Shown one piece after another: positions 16,078 to 24,489 of a stretch of 64,000 bases of DNA. Source of the DNA: Bacteroidaceae bacterium (lineage in GTDB: Bacteria > Bacteroidota > Bacteroidia > Bacteroidales > Bacteroidaceae); contig JAKSIO010000001.1 of the NCBI GenBank assembly GCA_024398785.1, forward strand, positions 558,001-622,000. Reading direction: 5' to 3'. A program made the position numbers and the translations under genes. The notes beneath the pieces were generated by a model that did not search any database, was not told the origin of the DNA, and worked only from the letters and a program-made list of their open reading frames with translations. How positions within the stretch are numbered: the first letter of the stretch is position 1; each line of letters begins with the position of its first letter.

Positions 16078-16109
16078 TTTGCATTTTTGATATATATCAT
16101 TTATCTTTG
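16078..16109 (+). promoter_or_regulatory. Bacteroides-type promoter for the 84-residue cassette gene
   Basis: TTTG at 16078-16081, a 20-nt spacer, then TATCTTTG at 16102-16109. This matches the TTTG/TAnnTTTG consensus in sequence and spacing. Transcription should start near 16116, about 12 nt before ATG 16128. Confidence 0.7.
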
Positions 16110-16127
16110 GGGATATTTTGATTTGAC

Positions 16128-16382
16128 ATGGCACAACAGGAATTTATTTACTGGGTTCACTTCGCAGATCCTCCAGCAGGTTGCAGTACTACAGACTTCT
16201 TTTTCGGAGGTCTGTCTGCCATTTATACGCAGTTCTCGAAGCAGCAGGTCGGCTGCGCGGTAACGCGTCTGTGGGAAGTCGGGGTGTCTGACGGAATCCC
16301 GTACTACAACAAGCGCACTGGATGCACCATTACCCGCGAGCTGCTGGTTCGTAAGGCTCGTCCAGAAAACACGCCCGAATAG
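16128..16382 (+). CDS. Small hypothetical protein, plus-strand cassette
   Basis: 84 residues, aromatic-rich N-terminus (MAQQEFIYWVHFADPPAGCS; TTDFFFGGLSAIYTQFSKQQ) and a central VGCAVTRLWEVGVSDGIPYY. It has its own good promoter (16078-16109), which suggests expression from the lysogen independently of the late operon. No signal peptide or membrane helix. Function unknown; a moron-type role in host modulation is a guess. Confidence 0.6.
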   Translation: MAQQEFIYWVHFADPPAGCSTTDFFFGGLSAIYTQFSKQQVGCAVTRLWEVGVSDGIPYYNKRTGCTITRELLVRKARPENTPE

Positions 16383-16440
16383 GTGCTTTCTCTTGGCGAA
16401 TACGGGCGTATTTGATTGAAATAACTATATTTGCAGCATT

Positions 16441-16614
16441 ATGACAGACGAAGAACTTGATAGAATATGGGCGGACTGCAAAGCCCGCGAGGAAAGGGAA
16501 AAGGCTGAATGGGAAGCCCTCCCCGAGGAAGAAAAGAAGCGGAGGCGTGAAATGTACGACCCCGCTTTCCTTGAACGAATTTCCGATGATGTTACAGGCG
16601 GACACGATGATTAA
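16441..16614 (+). CDS. Small highly charged protein (57 aa), plus-strand cassette
   Basis: ATG 16441 to TAA 16612-16614, reading MTDEELDRIWADCKAREERE then EALPEEEKKRRREMYDPAFL. It is a charged helix-forming protein. TATATTTG lies just before it at about 16427-16434 and could be a -7 element. Its 3' end overlaps the convergent head gene by 4 nt. Small charged proteins of this sort in phages often act on host enzymes, but nothing here shows a target. Confidence 0.5.
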   Translation: MTDEELDRIWADCKAREEREKAEWEALPEEEKKRRREMYDPAFLERISDDVTGGHDD

Positions 16615-18320
16615 ACCTCTGTGAGGTAAAACACAGGCATTTCCCCCGCCTTGATTAGCACACCGTCGAAACGGAACTTACAGCCCTTGTCAAATAAGAT
16701 TTCGTGCTGATTTATCAGCCCCTCAAACCGACCGCTAAACTGCGATAATTCCTCTATCGGATGTCCCGATTTGCCATTTATGACAAGCAGGACATCCGTT
16801 TCGTTTTTCTTTATCGTGGCGAGACTTTCAATCCTGTGTTCGGCGATACTCCTTTCCGTTGTTGTCGAAGTGAACCCCGCGAAAGTAGTTGTTTTTCCGC
16901 TTCGGGCATTATCAATGAATGTTGCGAGGTTCGTCTTGTTTAATCGGACTGTCCTATAAACAGTCTGTTCGACAGGTTCAATCTTTGAAAGCCCCTGTGA
17001 AATCAGTTGGCTGAACGCTTGATTAAACTCCGACAGGTTGCCTTTTCGGAGTTGGTTGTTCAGTTGCCTGTACGCCGAAATGTCGCCGCGCGTGAAATGG
17101 AAGATAGCAGCCTTTTCCGTATTGGGTATGTTCGGGTATCGGGCTTGCAGGAATATGCCGAGGCTTTCTTTCATCGCAGGGGAGGTTGATAACGCCCGAG
17201 TGAACTTTCTTTCGGCGGGGGTGTAGGTATCAACTTCGAAGCCGCTTACATACTGCGGATTTTGACGGATAAAGTACGGCATTGAACCCCACCCCTTTGC
17301 TCGTTCCTTGTTTTCCTCCACCCATTGTCTGAACTCCTCAGGGACGTCCTTGACGGTGTTCACGCTGTCCTGCAGCGGTTCTTCTCCGCGCAGCATGCGT
17401 TCCCTGTCCCGCTTCATCTCCTCGTCTGTCTTGAGTATTGACGTTGCGAAACAGCGGCAGTGCGGATGCCAGCCCGTGAACTTGAAGGTTTTGGGGTAGC
17501 GTCCCTGCAATTTGTCGCAGATGTCCGTGAACGGCTCGGGAATACCTTTGCTGTTGATGAGGGTATGGTTGTTCGACAGGTGTATCTCGATGCCGACCAC
17601 GAAGTCGAGCTGCTGCCATCGTTCAAAGTCCGACGTCCTGTAGGCGATGTTCGTTTCTGTAGCGGCAAGACGGCGTGCGTTCTTGTATGATGATCGGAAC
17701 ACGCCCCGTCCAGTGTGATAGGCTGCCGCCCGCTTTGAGAGCTGCAGGTTTCCGTGTTCGTCACGCACTCGGCGGAACAGGTCGTCTGGGTTCTTGAGCC
17801 ACATGCGCAGGTCGCGCGACATGGCGTCTGCGCTCAGTCCGTTGCGTATGCCGACGTCAAGCCCGAGCTCTATCTCGTTCTTGAACTGATTGGTGTACTG
17901 CCACACCCTGTCTGACAGTTTGAGCCCGTTCTCCTTGCGCTGGATGAACGCTTCGCGGGCTGCATCATTGTTGCTGAAATATTTTCTGTACTGTGCCTGT
18001 GTCAGCCTCCCCACGTTGTTGCCGAAGACAGCGCGCGCCAGTTCGTCGTTCTTGTTGTTGGACAGCGTCCACTCGCTGCGCACTCCGTTGGCAATGATGC
18101 CGAACATGCTGTCGTTCATCTCCTTGAACAGCTTGTCCACGCGGGGTCGGAGTGAAGGGTGCTTGTCGAATGAGAATATGCTGTCCTCGTCGAGCGCGCC
18201 TACTGTATGAGACAGTTTGACCGCTTCCTTGATGACGTCCTTGTACAGGGTGTCAATCTTGCGTTCGTAGCCTGCTATATTCGCCTTGTGTTTCTTCTCC
18301 CACGTCGTTAGCTGTGCCAT
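16611..18320 (-). CDS. Minor head protein (Mu gpF/SPP1 gp7-like) fused to a C-terminal ADP-ribosyltransferase
   Basis: 569 residues. The N-terminal two-thirds is a phage head-morphogenesis protein: RRLAATETNIAYR at 217-229 and GWHPHCRC at 283-290 are hallmarks of the gpF/gp7 family, and the gene follows the portal region as expected. From about 430 a second domain matches R-S-E class mono-ADP-ribosyltransferases: VYRTVRL (catalytic Arg 456), FTSTTT (Ser 485) and NQHEILF (Q538-x-E540), followed by KGCKFRF. If packaged in the head, the enzyme could enter the cell with the DNA, as T4 Alt does. Activity and injection are inferred. Confidence 0.82.
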   Translation of the reverse strand: MAQLTTWEKKHKANIAGYERKIDTLYKDVIKEAVKLSHTVGALDEDSIFSFDKHPSLRPRVDKLFKEMNDSMFGIIANGVRSEWTLSNNKNDELARAVFGNNVGRLTQAQYRKYFSNNDAAREAFIQRKENGLKLSDRVWQYTNQFKNEIELGLDVGIRNGLSADAMSRDLRMWLKNPDDLFRRVRDEHGNLQLSKRAAAYHTGRGVFRSSYKNARRLAATETNIAYRTSDFERWQQLDFVVGIEIHLSNNHTLINSKGIPEPFTDICDKLQGRYPKTFKFTGWHPHCRCFATSILKTDEEMKRDRERMLRGEEPLQDSVNTVKDVPEEFRQWVEENKERAKGWGSMPYFIRQNPQYVSGFEVDTYTPAERKFTRALSTSPAMKESLGIFLQARYPNIPNTEKAAIFHFTRGDISAYRQLNNQLRKGNLSEFNQAFSQLISQGLSKIEPVEQTVYRTVRLNKTNLATFIDNARSGKTTTFAGFTSTTTERSIAEHRIESLATIKKNETDVLLVINGKSGHPIEELSQFSGRFEGLINQHEILFDKGCKFRFDGVLIKAGEMPVFYLTEV

Positions 18321-18598
18321 TATTGCTGTGCGTCTGTTACTGTGATGTATTTGTCGTTGAGTGTGTTGCCTACGCCGATTCGCTTCTCAAGATAAAGCTC
18401 GTTGAGTGCTGCTGACAGGTGCTGCAGCAGTTCCGTATAGAGCACGTGATCTGGCTGCCTGTGCGCCTCGGTACATGCCTGCTGCATTGCGCGGAGCTCA
18501 CACAGTATCGCCTGTTTGAAATCGTCCGTCGGTGCTGTCGTGATCTCCTGCAGCGGTGTGTACGGCTCGCTCCTGTGCCTGTTCAGTGTCTTATTCAT
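18320..18598 (-). CDS. Hypothetical phage protein between portal and head protein
   Basis: 92 residues from ATG 18598 (MNKTLNRHRSEPYTPLQEIT). The start overlaps the end of the portal gene by 8 nt and the stop overlaps the next start (TAATG), so it is expressed with both. Predicted helical (FKQAILCELRAMQQACTEAH; ELLQHLSAALNELYLEKRIG). A small helper in head assembly is plausible; no family recognised. Confidence 0.55.
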   Translation of the reverse strand: MNKTLNRHRSEPYTPLQEITTAPTDDFKQAILCELRAMQQACTEAHRQPDHVLYTELLQHLSAALNELYLEKRIGVGNTLNDKYITVTDAQQ

Positions 18599-19988
18599 AT
18601 GGGGTAAATGCGTCCTGTTCCTTGTCTTGTGCAATCTGCTCCATCGTCTTGTCGACATCCTGCGACCATCCGAGCTGCTCTATACTCTCGCGCTGGGACA
18701 TGAGAGGCATGCCGCCGTTAGCCATCTGCAGGTTAGTGATAGTGTCTTTGTCATCTGTGATGCTGAACGCCGTTATCTGTATCTCAACAGGAAGCTCGTC
18801 GATATCAGAGTGGTATTCCTGCGGCAGCACTGTCTTGAGGAACGCCTTGACGACATTGACTTCCCTGTCATAAGCCTCGGCGAGACGTCCTGCCTCATCC
18901 TTGACCTTGAGCTGGCAGTCGATGAACATCTGCTTGCGGCTCTCTCCGCTCATGGGTGTCGCTTTCATGCTCTCGTAGCTCCAGTCAGGGAGCTGCAGCT
19001 GCGTGAAGAACGTCTGCCGCAATTCCGTGATGTAGAACTTTAGGTTCTCGACAGCCTGCTGCCATGTGACGTACTGCGCGGTGCTGCCTTTCGGATACTG
19101 GAGTACGCTGCGGAACTCTCTGCGCTCGTCTTTCTCGTTGCCGTACTGTATCTGTTCGTCAGCGAACACCACGAACAGCGGCTTGCTGTTGCGTCTCAGG
19201 TAGTTCCCGTTCCTGCTCATTGCCCATTCCATTTCATAGACAATTTTTGAGGTGTCCTCCCATATTGGAGTCGGTCTGTAGACGTATATGCATGGTATCT
19301 TGCCGACGGTTATGTTCTCGTCCTCGACAACTGCGTACTCGCCTGCGGCATCGCTCCACTTGATGTGACGGTCTGCAGTATAGGTGTCGAAGTAGTTGAC
19401 GGTCTTCCTGCCAATCTTGCGTGTGTATCCGACGCTCATCGCTATCATATCGCCGTATTCGTCAAAGAGAGGGTAGAGTGCGTCTCCCAGCATCGGGGAG
19501 AAGTTCCTGCATCGCAACTTGTTCGGGCTGTTGAAGCCGTACATGTTATTCTGCTGCTCTACGGCATACCACATGGTCATGACCTCGCAGCCCGCGAAAA
19601 GCATGTTGCAGCGCTCGATGTTAACGCTGTCAATGCGGTTGCGCTGGAAGACTGCCTCGATGTACTGTGCTATCTCCTGCTGTCGGTCGTTCTGCGGCGA
19701 GTAGACGCGTTTGACTGGGATACCGCATACAAGTTCCGTCATGCGCTTGACAGCCAGTCTCTGCAGGTCGTATGTGATACGTGTCACACGCTCCAGCCCG
19801 CCGTCTTTGGTCGGTATGTCGGGATAGAGATTCTGCTTCATGACTGGGTGCATCTTCGGGTCGTATTCCGACTGCAGTCCTTTAGATCCGCCCCATGTAG
19901 GCACATAGATAGACTTCTCTCTCAGTGCGGTTATCTTCTCCGCTGCTGTTACCTCTGCATCGAGGATTTGGTTGATGATTGAGATCAT
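18591..19988 (-). CDS. Portal protein (SPP1 gp6-like)
   Basis: 465 residues directly after the terminase gene. Features typical of gp6-like portals: an N-terminal helical part (AVKRMTELVCGIPVKRVYSP), a beta clip/stem region with PCIYVYRPTPIWEDTSKIVY, and a long helix near the C-terminus (KQMFIDCQLKVKDEAGRLAE; REVNVVKAFLKTVL). It forms the dodecameric vertex through which DNA enters the head. Length is within the family range. The gap to the terminase gene is 28 nt. Confidence 0.88.
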   Translation of the reverse strand: MISIINQILDAEVTAAEKITALREKSIYVPTWGGSKGLQSEYDPKMHPVMKQNLYPDIPTKDGGLERVTRITYDLQRLAVKRMTELVCGIPVKRVYSPQNDRQQEIAQYIEAVFQRNRIDSVNIERCNMLFAGCEVMTMWYAVEQQNNMYGFNSPNKLRCRNFSPMLGDALYPLFDEYGDMIAMSVGYTRKIGRKTVNYFDTYTADRHIKWSDAAGEYAVVEDENITVGKIPCIYVYRPTPIWEDTSKIVYEMEWAMSRNGNYLRRNSKPLFVVFADEQIQYGNEKDERREFRSVLQYPKGSTAQYVTWQQAVENLKFYITELRQTFFTQLQLPDWSYESMKATPMSGESRKQMFIDCQLKVKDEAGRLAEAYDREVNVVKAFLKTVLPQEYHSDIDELPVEIQITAFSITDDKDTITNLQMANGGMPLMSQRESIEQLGWSQDVDKTMEQIAQDKEQDAFTPYE

Positions 19989-20016
19989 TGTAGTATAGTG
20001 TTTGGTTTTTACTCGG

Positions 20017-21579
20017 TTAGTATATCATTCCCTCCAGCATCGACGTGTCTATCGGTCGCTTGATGCTGACTGGGATGAATGTGTTTGCGAATGCGTCCCA
20101 GCGGTCAGTTGAGCGTCCCAGCCGTTTCTTGATGTCCTCTTTAGGCTCAATGATGATTGCTCCGCTGCTGCGTACCGTCCAGCGTATCTCCGTTGCTTCT
20201 GCGTCGAACATGTCGTCAGGCGGAAGCATCGCACCTGTATTGTTTTTCGGATCAAGCCAGTCGCGTGCCGCCCAGAACAGGTAAGCCCGCAGGTTGGCGA
20301 ACGTGCGCTGTCCTGTAACGTCCGTGAGCGGTTTGTCCCGTTCGTCCTTTGCCGCTTCGCTGAACTTGCAGGACAGGATATAGGCTCTGTTGTCGGTTTC
20401 GAGACAACGGCTGTACACGCCTGCCCCCTCGCCAATCGTGTCGATAGAGACAAACATGCGCTGCCGTGCGCGCCGTTCCGTGTGTATCTCTCCAGCTATC
20501 TTCATGTGCTCTGCGCTTTCTCCACTGTTCAGGCAGCGGAACGGCGCGACGTAGTGTTTCTTCCTCCGACAGAAGACGGTACAGTCCCGTCCCATGCCTG
20601 CGACGTCGACTCCGAGCACCTCCGTATATGGTTCTGACGGTTCTTCCCCGTGCGCTTCACGCCAGCGGTCGTGTGCCGCTTCCAGCCACTGCGGAGGGAT
20701 GAGGACGTCTTCGCCCACTTTGGGAAACAGCCCGAGGACTTTTATGCGGAACAGGTCTTCTGGGCGATACCACTTGCCCTCGAACTCGAAGTCGTCGAGC
20801 TCAGCCTTGCTTTCCGACTGCGTTATCGGTATGCACCATTGCTCCAGCTTATCTATGATCCACGGATAGTCCACCTGTCCCGCAATGGATATCCTGTGCT
20901 GCAGCACGTTCGGGGCTGTCAGGCTGTTTAATCGGAACCTCTCCCAGCGCTCGCTCTTTTGGGTTCTTGCCGCGTAGCCTGTCGAGCGGTTGCCGTTAAA
21001 AACGACAAGGATACGTGAGTTGCCCTGCAGGTTACCCTCTATCGCCTCGAATATGCTGTCGCTGATGCCTGACCCCTCTGTGACGACGAACATCGTGTTC
21101 ACGGCGTGGAAGCCCGACCAAGCCTCGTGGTTGTTCTCGTCAGCCTTGAAGCCCGTCAAGAACCACTCCTTGTTGTCGGTCTGTATGCCGTGTGCGTTCA
21201 GCTTGCCTATCAGTTGCACGCCTCGTGCTTTCGCCTTGTTGTAAAGACGGCTTATCTCAGGTATCATTATGTTGAGCACCTGTCTGTCCGTTGGTGCTGT
21301 GAGAGCCACCTTGGTATTGCCGACGAGCTCTCCCCGTGTGTTCCAGCTGGGTGTCAGGTATAGGAAGCACAGCGCTGCACATGCGGCGACAAAATCCTTG
21401 CCGCGTGCTGTGCCTGATACGACGCTGGTACGGGGGTTGTGCTGTACGGACGAGAGTATCGCCTGCTGCTCCGCGTCAAGAGTGACGCCAAAGACATCGC
21501 GGACAAACCTGTTCCAGTCCGCCCGCCATGCCTGCATCAGTTGCAGTGCCTGTCGCTCTTGTTGCTCGTACGCTGTCAT
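20017..21579 (-). CDS. Terminase large subunit
   Basis: 520 residues. The ATPase half has a Walker A-like SGTARGKD (55-62) and Walker B FVVTEGSG (164-171). The nuclease half has acidic residues in GVDVAG (Asp 325), SIDTIGEG (Asp 380) and DRWDAFANTF near 492. Together these give the DNA-packaging motor with headful or cos cleavage activity. It lies between the small subunit and portal genes. Catalytic positions look intact, supporting a functional packaging module. Confidence 0.92.
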   Translation of the reverse strand: MTAYEQQERQALQLMQAWRADWNRFVRDVFGVTLDAEQQAILSSVQHNPRTSVVSGTARGKDFVAACAALCFLYLTPSWNTRGELVGNTKVALTAPTDRQVLNIMIPEISRLYNKAKARGVQLIGKLNAHGIQTDNKEWFLTGFKADENNHEAWSGFHAVNTMFVVTEGSGISDSIFEAIEGNLQGNSRILVVFNGNRSTGYAARTQKSERWERFRLNSLTAPNVLQHRISIAGQVDYPWIIDKLEQWCIPITQSESKAELDDFEFEGKWYRPEDLFRIKVLGLFPKVGEDVLIPPQWLEAAHDRWREAHGEEPSEPYTEVLGVDVAGMGRDCTVFCRRKKHYVAPFRCLNSGESAEHMKIAGEIHTERRARQRMFVSIDTIGEGAGVYSRCLETDNRAYILSCKFSEAAKDERDKPLTDVTGQRTFANLRAYLFWAARDWLDPKNNTGAMLPPDDMFDAEATEIRWTVRSSGAIIIEPKEDIKKRLGRSTDRWDAFANTFIPVSIKRPIDTSMLEGMIY

Positions 21580-21656
21580 TTATCCCGTTTGTTTCGCTCA
21601 GGCGGCGTTTTCCTGCCTCCCTGCGTATGTTTTACCGTACCGTGAAAGATATGCGC

Positions 21657-22253
21657 TTAAAGCGCCTGTTCTGCCGCTGCCGCGTCCCCGTTAGTCCCAG
21701 CCTCGTCTATCATGCCGCTCTTGATGAGGAATGCGGCAAAAGACATGTCTCCGCTGAGGTCTTTCTTCTCTGGAGCATACAAGCCGAGCAGCTTGCGCCT
21801 CTCTGCGAGTTGCGCTCTGATCTCTGCGATGTACGCCGTATTGCCCAGTCCGACGATATTTGTGTCCTTTGTCTCTATGCCGTAGGTCTTTATGCCTGTC
21901 TGTCCTGTGCTCTCGTCGCGCTTCGGTGAGCCCTTGCGTGTGCTGGTCGTTCGCGTGTAGTCCTCCTTGCTCTTTTCCCACTGCTGCCACAGCTCGCGAC
22001 AGGTCTCGTCGATACGCTCCAGCTCCAGCTGCAGCGCTTCATCCATGTTGTCGAGACGGTTCTCGCGCCATTCCGCCAGCAGATAATGGATATCGTTCTG
22101 CACTGTCTTGAGGCTGTAGGTCGGCAGTGAGAGACGCTTCATGACCTCTGCCTGTATCTGTCTGTAACTCCAGCCGCGCCTGTACAGCTGCGCGACTATT
22201 TCCAGCCGTCCCTGCTGTGCCTGACGGCGTCTTTTGTAGTTTGCTTCATTCAT
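21657..22253 (-). CDS. Terminase small subunit
   Basis: 198 residues. An N-terminal helix-turn-helix (LEIVAQLYRRGWSYRQIQAE; SLKTVQNDIHYLLAEWRENR) is followed by a long coiled coil (LQLELERIDETCRELWQQWE), the normal build of small terminase subunits that recognise the packaging site. The C-terminus (FAAFLIKSGMIDEAG) may contact the large subunit. It is located 77 nt upstream of the large terminase gene. The family is assigned from domain order and location. Confidence 0.78.
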   Translation of the reverse strand: MNEANYKRRRQAQQGRLEIVAQLYRRGWSYRQIQAEVMKRLSLPTYSLKTVQNDIHYLLAEWRENRLDNMDEALQLELERIDETCRELWQQWEKSKEDYTRTTSTRKGSPKRDESTGQTGIKTYGIETKDTNIVGLGNTAYIAEIRAQLAERRKLLGLYAPEKKDLSGDMSFAAFLIKSGMIDEAGTNGDAAAAEQAL

Positions 22254-22265
22254 ATTTGCGTTCTT

Positions 22266-23081
22266 TTAGTACAATCCCCATTCTGCGAACTTCTCGAATC
22301 CTCCGACGGACTTGATGTATTCGCGTGCCTGTTCCACGATCTGTGCATATGGTATGCCGTTTATTTCCGTATCTCCAATCGCGCAGCACAATTCGACAGG
22401 TCTGCCTGTCCTCTGTGCCTCGAGGAATGCGTATATATTGACCGACACATCTGCCTTTGACAGGTCTTTGCCATGCAGACCGCCACCCGTTACCGATTGT
22501 GCCATGTCGCTGCCGAGTTTTCTGTTCGTTGCGCCTGAGTCTACCCCGATGCCTCCTGTCCAGTATCCCAGCGGGTTGATTATTATCCTGTTTGCATCGA
22601 TGATGCAGGATGCTGTTGTGTTGACGACGTCAATGTGCAGATGGATACTGTCTGCGCATGATTGGCAGACGACCAGTTTCCTGCCTGCAAGAATGAACTT
22701 TCCGTCCGTCGGATACTGCTGGTACAGCGTATGTGCGAAGTCGGACAGCCTGCGTTCCTCCACTGTAAGCGGCATTCCCTTGAATATGCCGTTGTCTCCG
22801 CACCGTATTGCCCCATGCTGATTGTCTGCAAGACATTTGTCCTGCGGCACGCAGATGAGATGCACTCTGCATAGTCCTACGATGCGTGATACAATGTCTG
22901 CGACAATGTCATGCGGTATCTGCACGCTGCTTTCTGCTATGATGGTGCATTGTTCGTGCCCAATTAGCACCTCTACTGCAATTCTCGGGTTGTCTTCTTG
23001 CGTATAGGCATAGTCTACCAACGCTCCCGCTATTCTGTCTGCCACCTTGTCTGGGTGGCTCGGGTTCACTTTCTCTATCAT
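22266..23081 (-). CDS. metK: Short phage S-adenosylmethionine synthetase (MetK-like)
   Basis: 271 residues, against about 385-430 for cellular MetK. The family signatures are present: SHPDKVADRIAGALVDYA near residue 8 (catalytic His/Asp/Lys), CGDNGIFKG (~94-102), and INPLGYWTGGIGVDSGATNR with GGGLHGKDLSKADVS (~168-213), matching the ATP/phosphate-binding blocks. The missing parts lie mainly in the middle and C-terminal domains. It would make SAM from methionine and ATP. It lies 12 nt downstream of an adenine methylase frame, so a role in feeding DNA methylation, or in restoring SAM after infection, is likely but inferred. Confidence 0.8.
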   Translation of the reverse strand: MIEKVNPSHPDKVADRIAGALVDYAYTQEDNPRIAVEVLIGHEQCTIIAESSVQIPHDIVADIVSRIVGLCRVHLICVPQDKCLADNQHGAIRCGDNGIFKGMPLTVEERRLSDFAHTLYQQYPTDGKFILAGRKLVVCQSCADSIHLHIDVVNTTASCIIDANRIIINPLGYWTGGIGVDSGATNRKLGSDMAQSVTGGGLHGKDLSKADVSVNIYAFLEAQRTGRPVELCCAIGDTEINGIPYAQIVEQAREYIKSVGGFEKFAEWGLY

Positions 23082-23093
23082 AATTATCTGCTG

Positions 23094-23807
23094 TTAATTG
23101 AGTTTCACTGCTTCCTTGCCTGTCATCTTTTCCCATCGCGCTATTATAACATCGCAATAATGCGGGTCTATTTCCATGCAGTACGCCTTGCGTCCTATCT
23201 GCTCCGCCGCTATTATCGTAGTGCCTGAGCCGCCGAAAGGATCAAGGACGACATCGCCTTTCTTGGAGCTGTTCGCCATCTGGTACGCAATCAGTTTGAC
23301 TGGCTTCATCGTCGGATGGTCTGTGTCCTCGGTAGGTTTGTCGCAGTCTATTACGGATGTCGGGATATGCTGTGCGTATATCTCTTTCAGCAGCTGTATC
23401 GCCTCATCTTTCTTCATTTTCTTGAAGTCAATCTCTTTGACGTCTGGGATGACTGTCGCCTCTGACCTTGAGTTGCAGAAGTAATGAGCCGCACCGTCTT
23501 TCCATCCGTACAGGCATGGCTCGTGCTTCCACTGGTAGTCCTGTCTGCCAAGCACGAAGCTGTTCTTATTCCATATTAGTTCCTGCTTGATAGTCAGTCC
23601 TGCGCCCTCGATAGCGTTCCAAAACGCGCGGTACTCCTTGCTTGCGAACCATATGTAGAACGGTGCGCCTTTCTTCATCACTTCGCTTGCTGCCTTGACT
23701 GCTGCCGCGATAAATTGTCCGAACTCGTCGCTCGACAGGTTGTCATTCTGTATTGTCATACCCTGTGAATTTTTGACCGCCACATTGTATGGAGGGTCAG
23801 TCAGCAA
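23094..23807 (-). CDS. DNA adenine methyltransferase domain (beta class), downstream half of a split ParB-methylase
   Basis: Motif IV DPPYNV is at the very start and motif I DPFGGSGT near the end, the order of beta-class amino-methyltransferases, so N6-adenine is the likely product. No ATG precedes DPPY: the frame opens after a TAA and the first possible start is TTG 23807, while the first ATG comes after motif IV. The frame joins the ParB-like gene in -1 at a run of eight G (23827-23834). One extra G would give one protein of about 459 residues reading MGGGKIEADLLLTDPPYNV, the fused arrangement common in phages. Confidence 0.78.
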   Translation of the reverse strand: MLTDPPYNVAVKNSQGMTIQNDNLSSDEFGQFIAAAVKAASEVMKKGAPFYIWFASKEYRAFWNAIEGAGLTIKQELIWNKNSFVLGRQDYQWKHEPCLYGWKDGAAHYFCNSRSEATVIPDVKEIDFKKMKKDEAIQLLKEIYAQHIPTSVIDCDKPTEDTDHPTMKPVKLIAYQMANSSKKGDVVLDPFGGSGTTIIAAEQIGRKAYCMEIDPHYCDVIIARWEKMTGKEAVKLN

Positions 23808-23818
23808 TAGGTCTGCCT

Positions 23819-24472
23819 CTATTTTACCCCCCCCATTAACTCTTTAACTTCCTGTAAATCAATGCTGTCTCCACATTTGAGACGGTGATCTCCCAGCTGC
23901 CAGACATCGCCACGTTTGCATCTTACTTCGATTGCATCAGTGTCTTCGTCAAAGTCGTCTTCGTGTGTCTCGACCGTGTTGTCTTCCGCGTCAGTGTCTG
24001 TCCAAACGTCCACGCCCCATCTGTCAAGTTCCTCGTTGTCCCAGTCATTGGCGAGAGCGTCCCAGTCCCACTCGCCGAAGCCGACGTTGTCCTTGATTAT
24101 GAACTCCCGCTGTTCGTCCTCCGTCAGTTCGGAGGCGCGGATAACAGGGGCGGTCGGCTTGTCTTTCCACCGCAGCCAATAGTTCAGCAGCGCGTCCTGT
24201 TCAGCCTGTGTTTTCTTCTGCACATCACTGTTCGAGGCGAGCCGCTCGGACAGTTCGTTGTCGTCGAGGTCGGCTATGGCGGTCAACGCCCTGTAACGCA
24301 TATTGCCCCCGAGGGCGACGAATGTTTCATCAACCACAATGGGGCGGAGGGTGAGCATCTTCGGCAGGGCGAGTATGCTGTTGATAAGTTTCTCGAACTT
24401 CTCATCCTTGATGATACGGGGGTTCGCCCCGTTGACCTGTATCTGAGACAGGTTCACAATTTCTGCATCCAT
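23819..24472 (-). CDS. ParB-like nuclease-domain protein, upstream half of a split ParB-methylase
   Basis: 217 residues. N-terminus SQIQVNGANPRIIKDEKFEK then PIVVDETFVALGGNMRYRAL is a ParB/Srx-type domain (GGNMRYRA being the core motif). The end of the frame (RCKRGDVWQLGDHRLKCGDS) is the usual linker into the methylase domain, so translation should continue into the next gene. It stops early (QEVKELMGGVK, TAG at 23819-23821) because a G8 run leaves the frame one base short. A -7 element (24490-24497) lies just upstream. Confidence 0.75.
   Translation of the reverse strand: MDAEIVNLSQIQVNGANPRIIKDEKFEKLINSILALPKMLTLRPIVVDETFVALGGNMRYRALTAIADLDDNELSERLASNSDVQKKTQAEQDALLNYWLRWKDKPTAPVIRASELTEDEQREFIIKDNVGFGEWDWDALANDWDNEELDRWGVDVWTDTDAEDNTVETHEDDFDEDTDAIEVRCKRGDVWQLGDHRLKCGDSIDLQEVKELMGGVK
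23827..23834 (-). other. Poly-G(8) tract at the ParB/methylase junction
   Basis: Eight consecutive C on the plus strand (G on the coding strand) sit exactly at the domain junction. With 9 G (or 6) the two frames become one; with 8 they are split. Homopolymer G runs are typical slippage points for phase-variable methylases. A sequencing error of one base would look the same. Confidence 0.8.
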
Positions 24473-24489
24473 ATGTGTACTTTTTGCGC

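Noticed and set aside
16611..17100. A separate toxin gene in place of a fused ADP-ribosyltransferase domain
   Set aside because: There is no stop or start between the head protein and the domain; it is one continuous frame.
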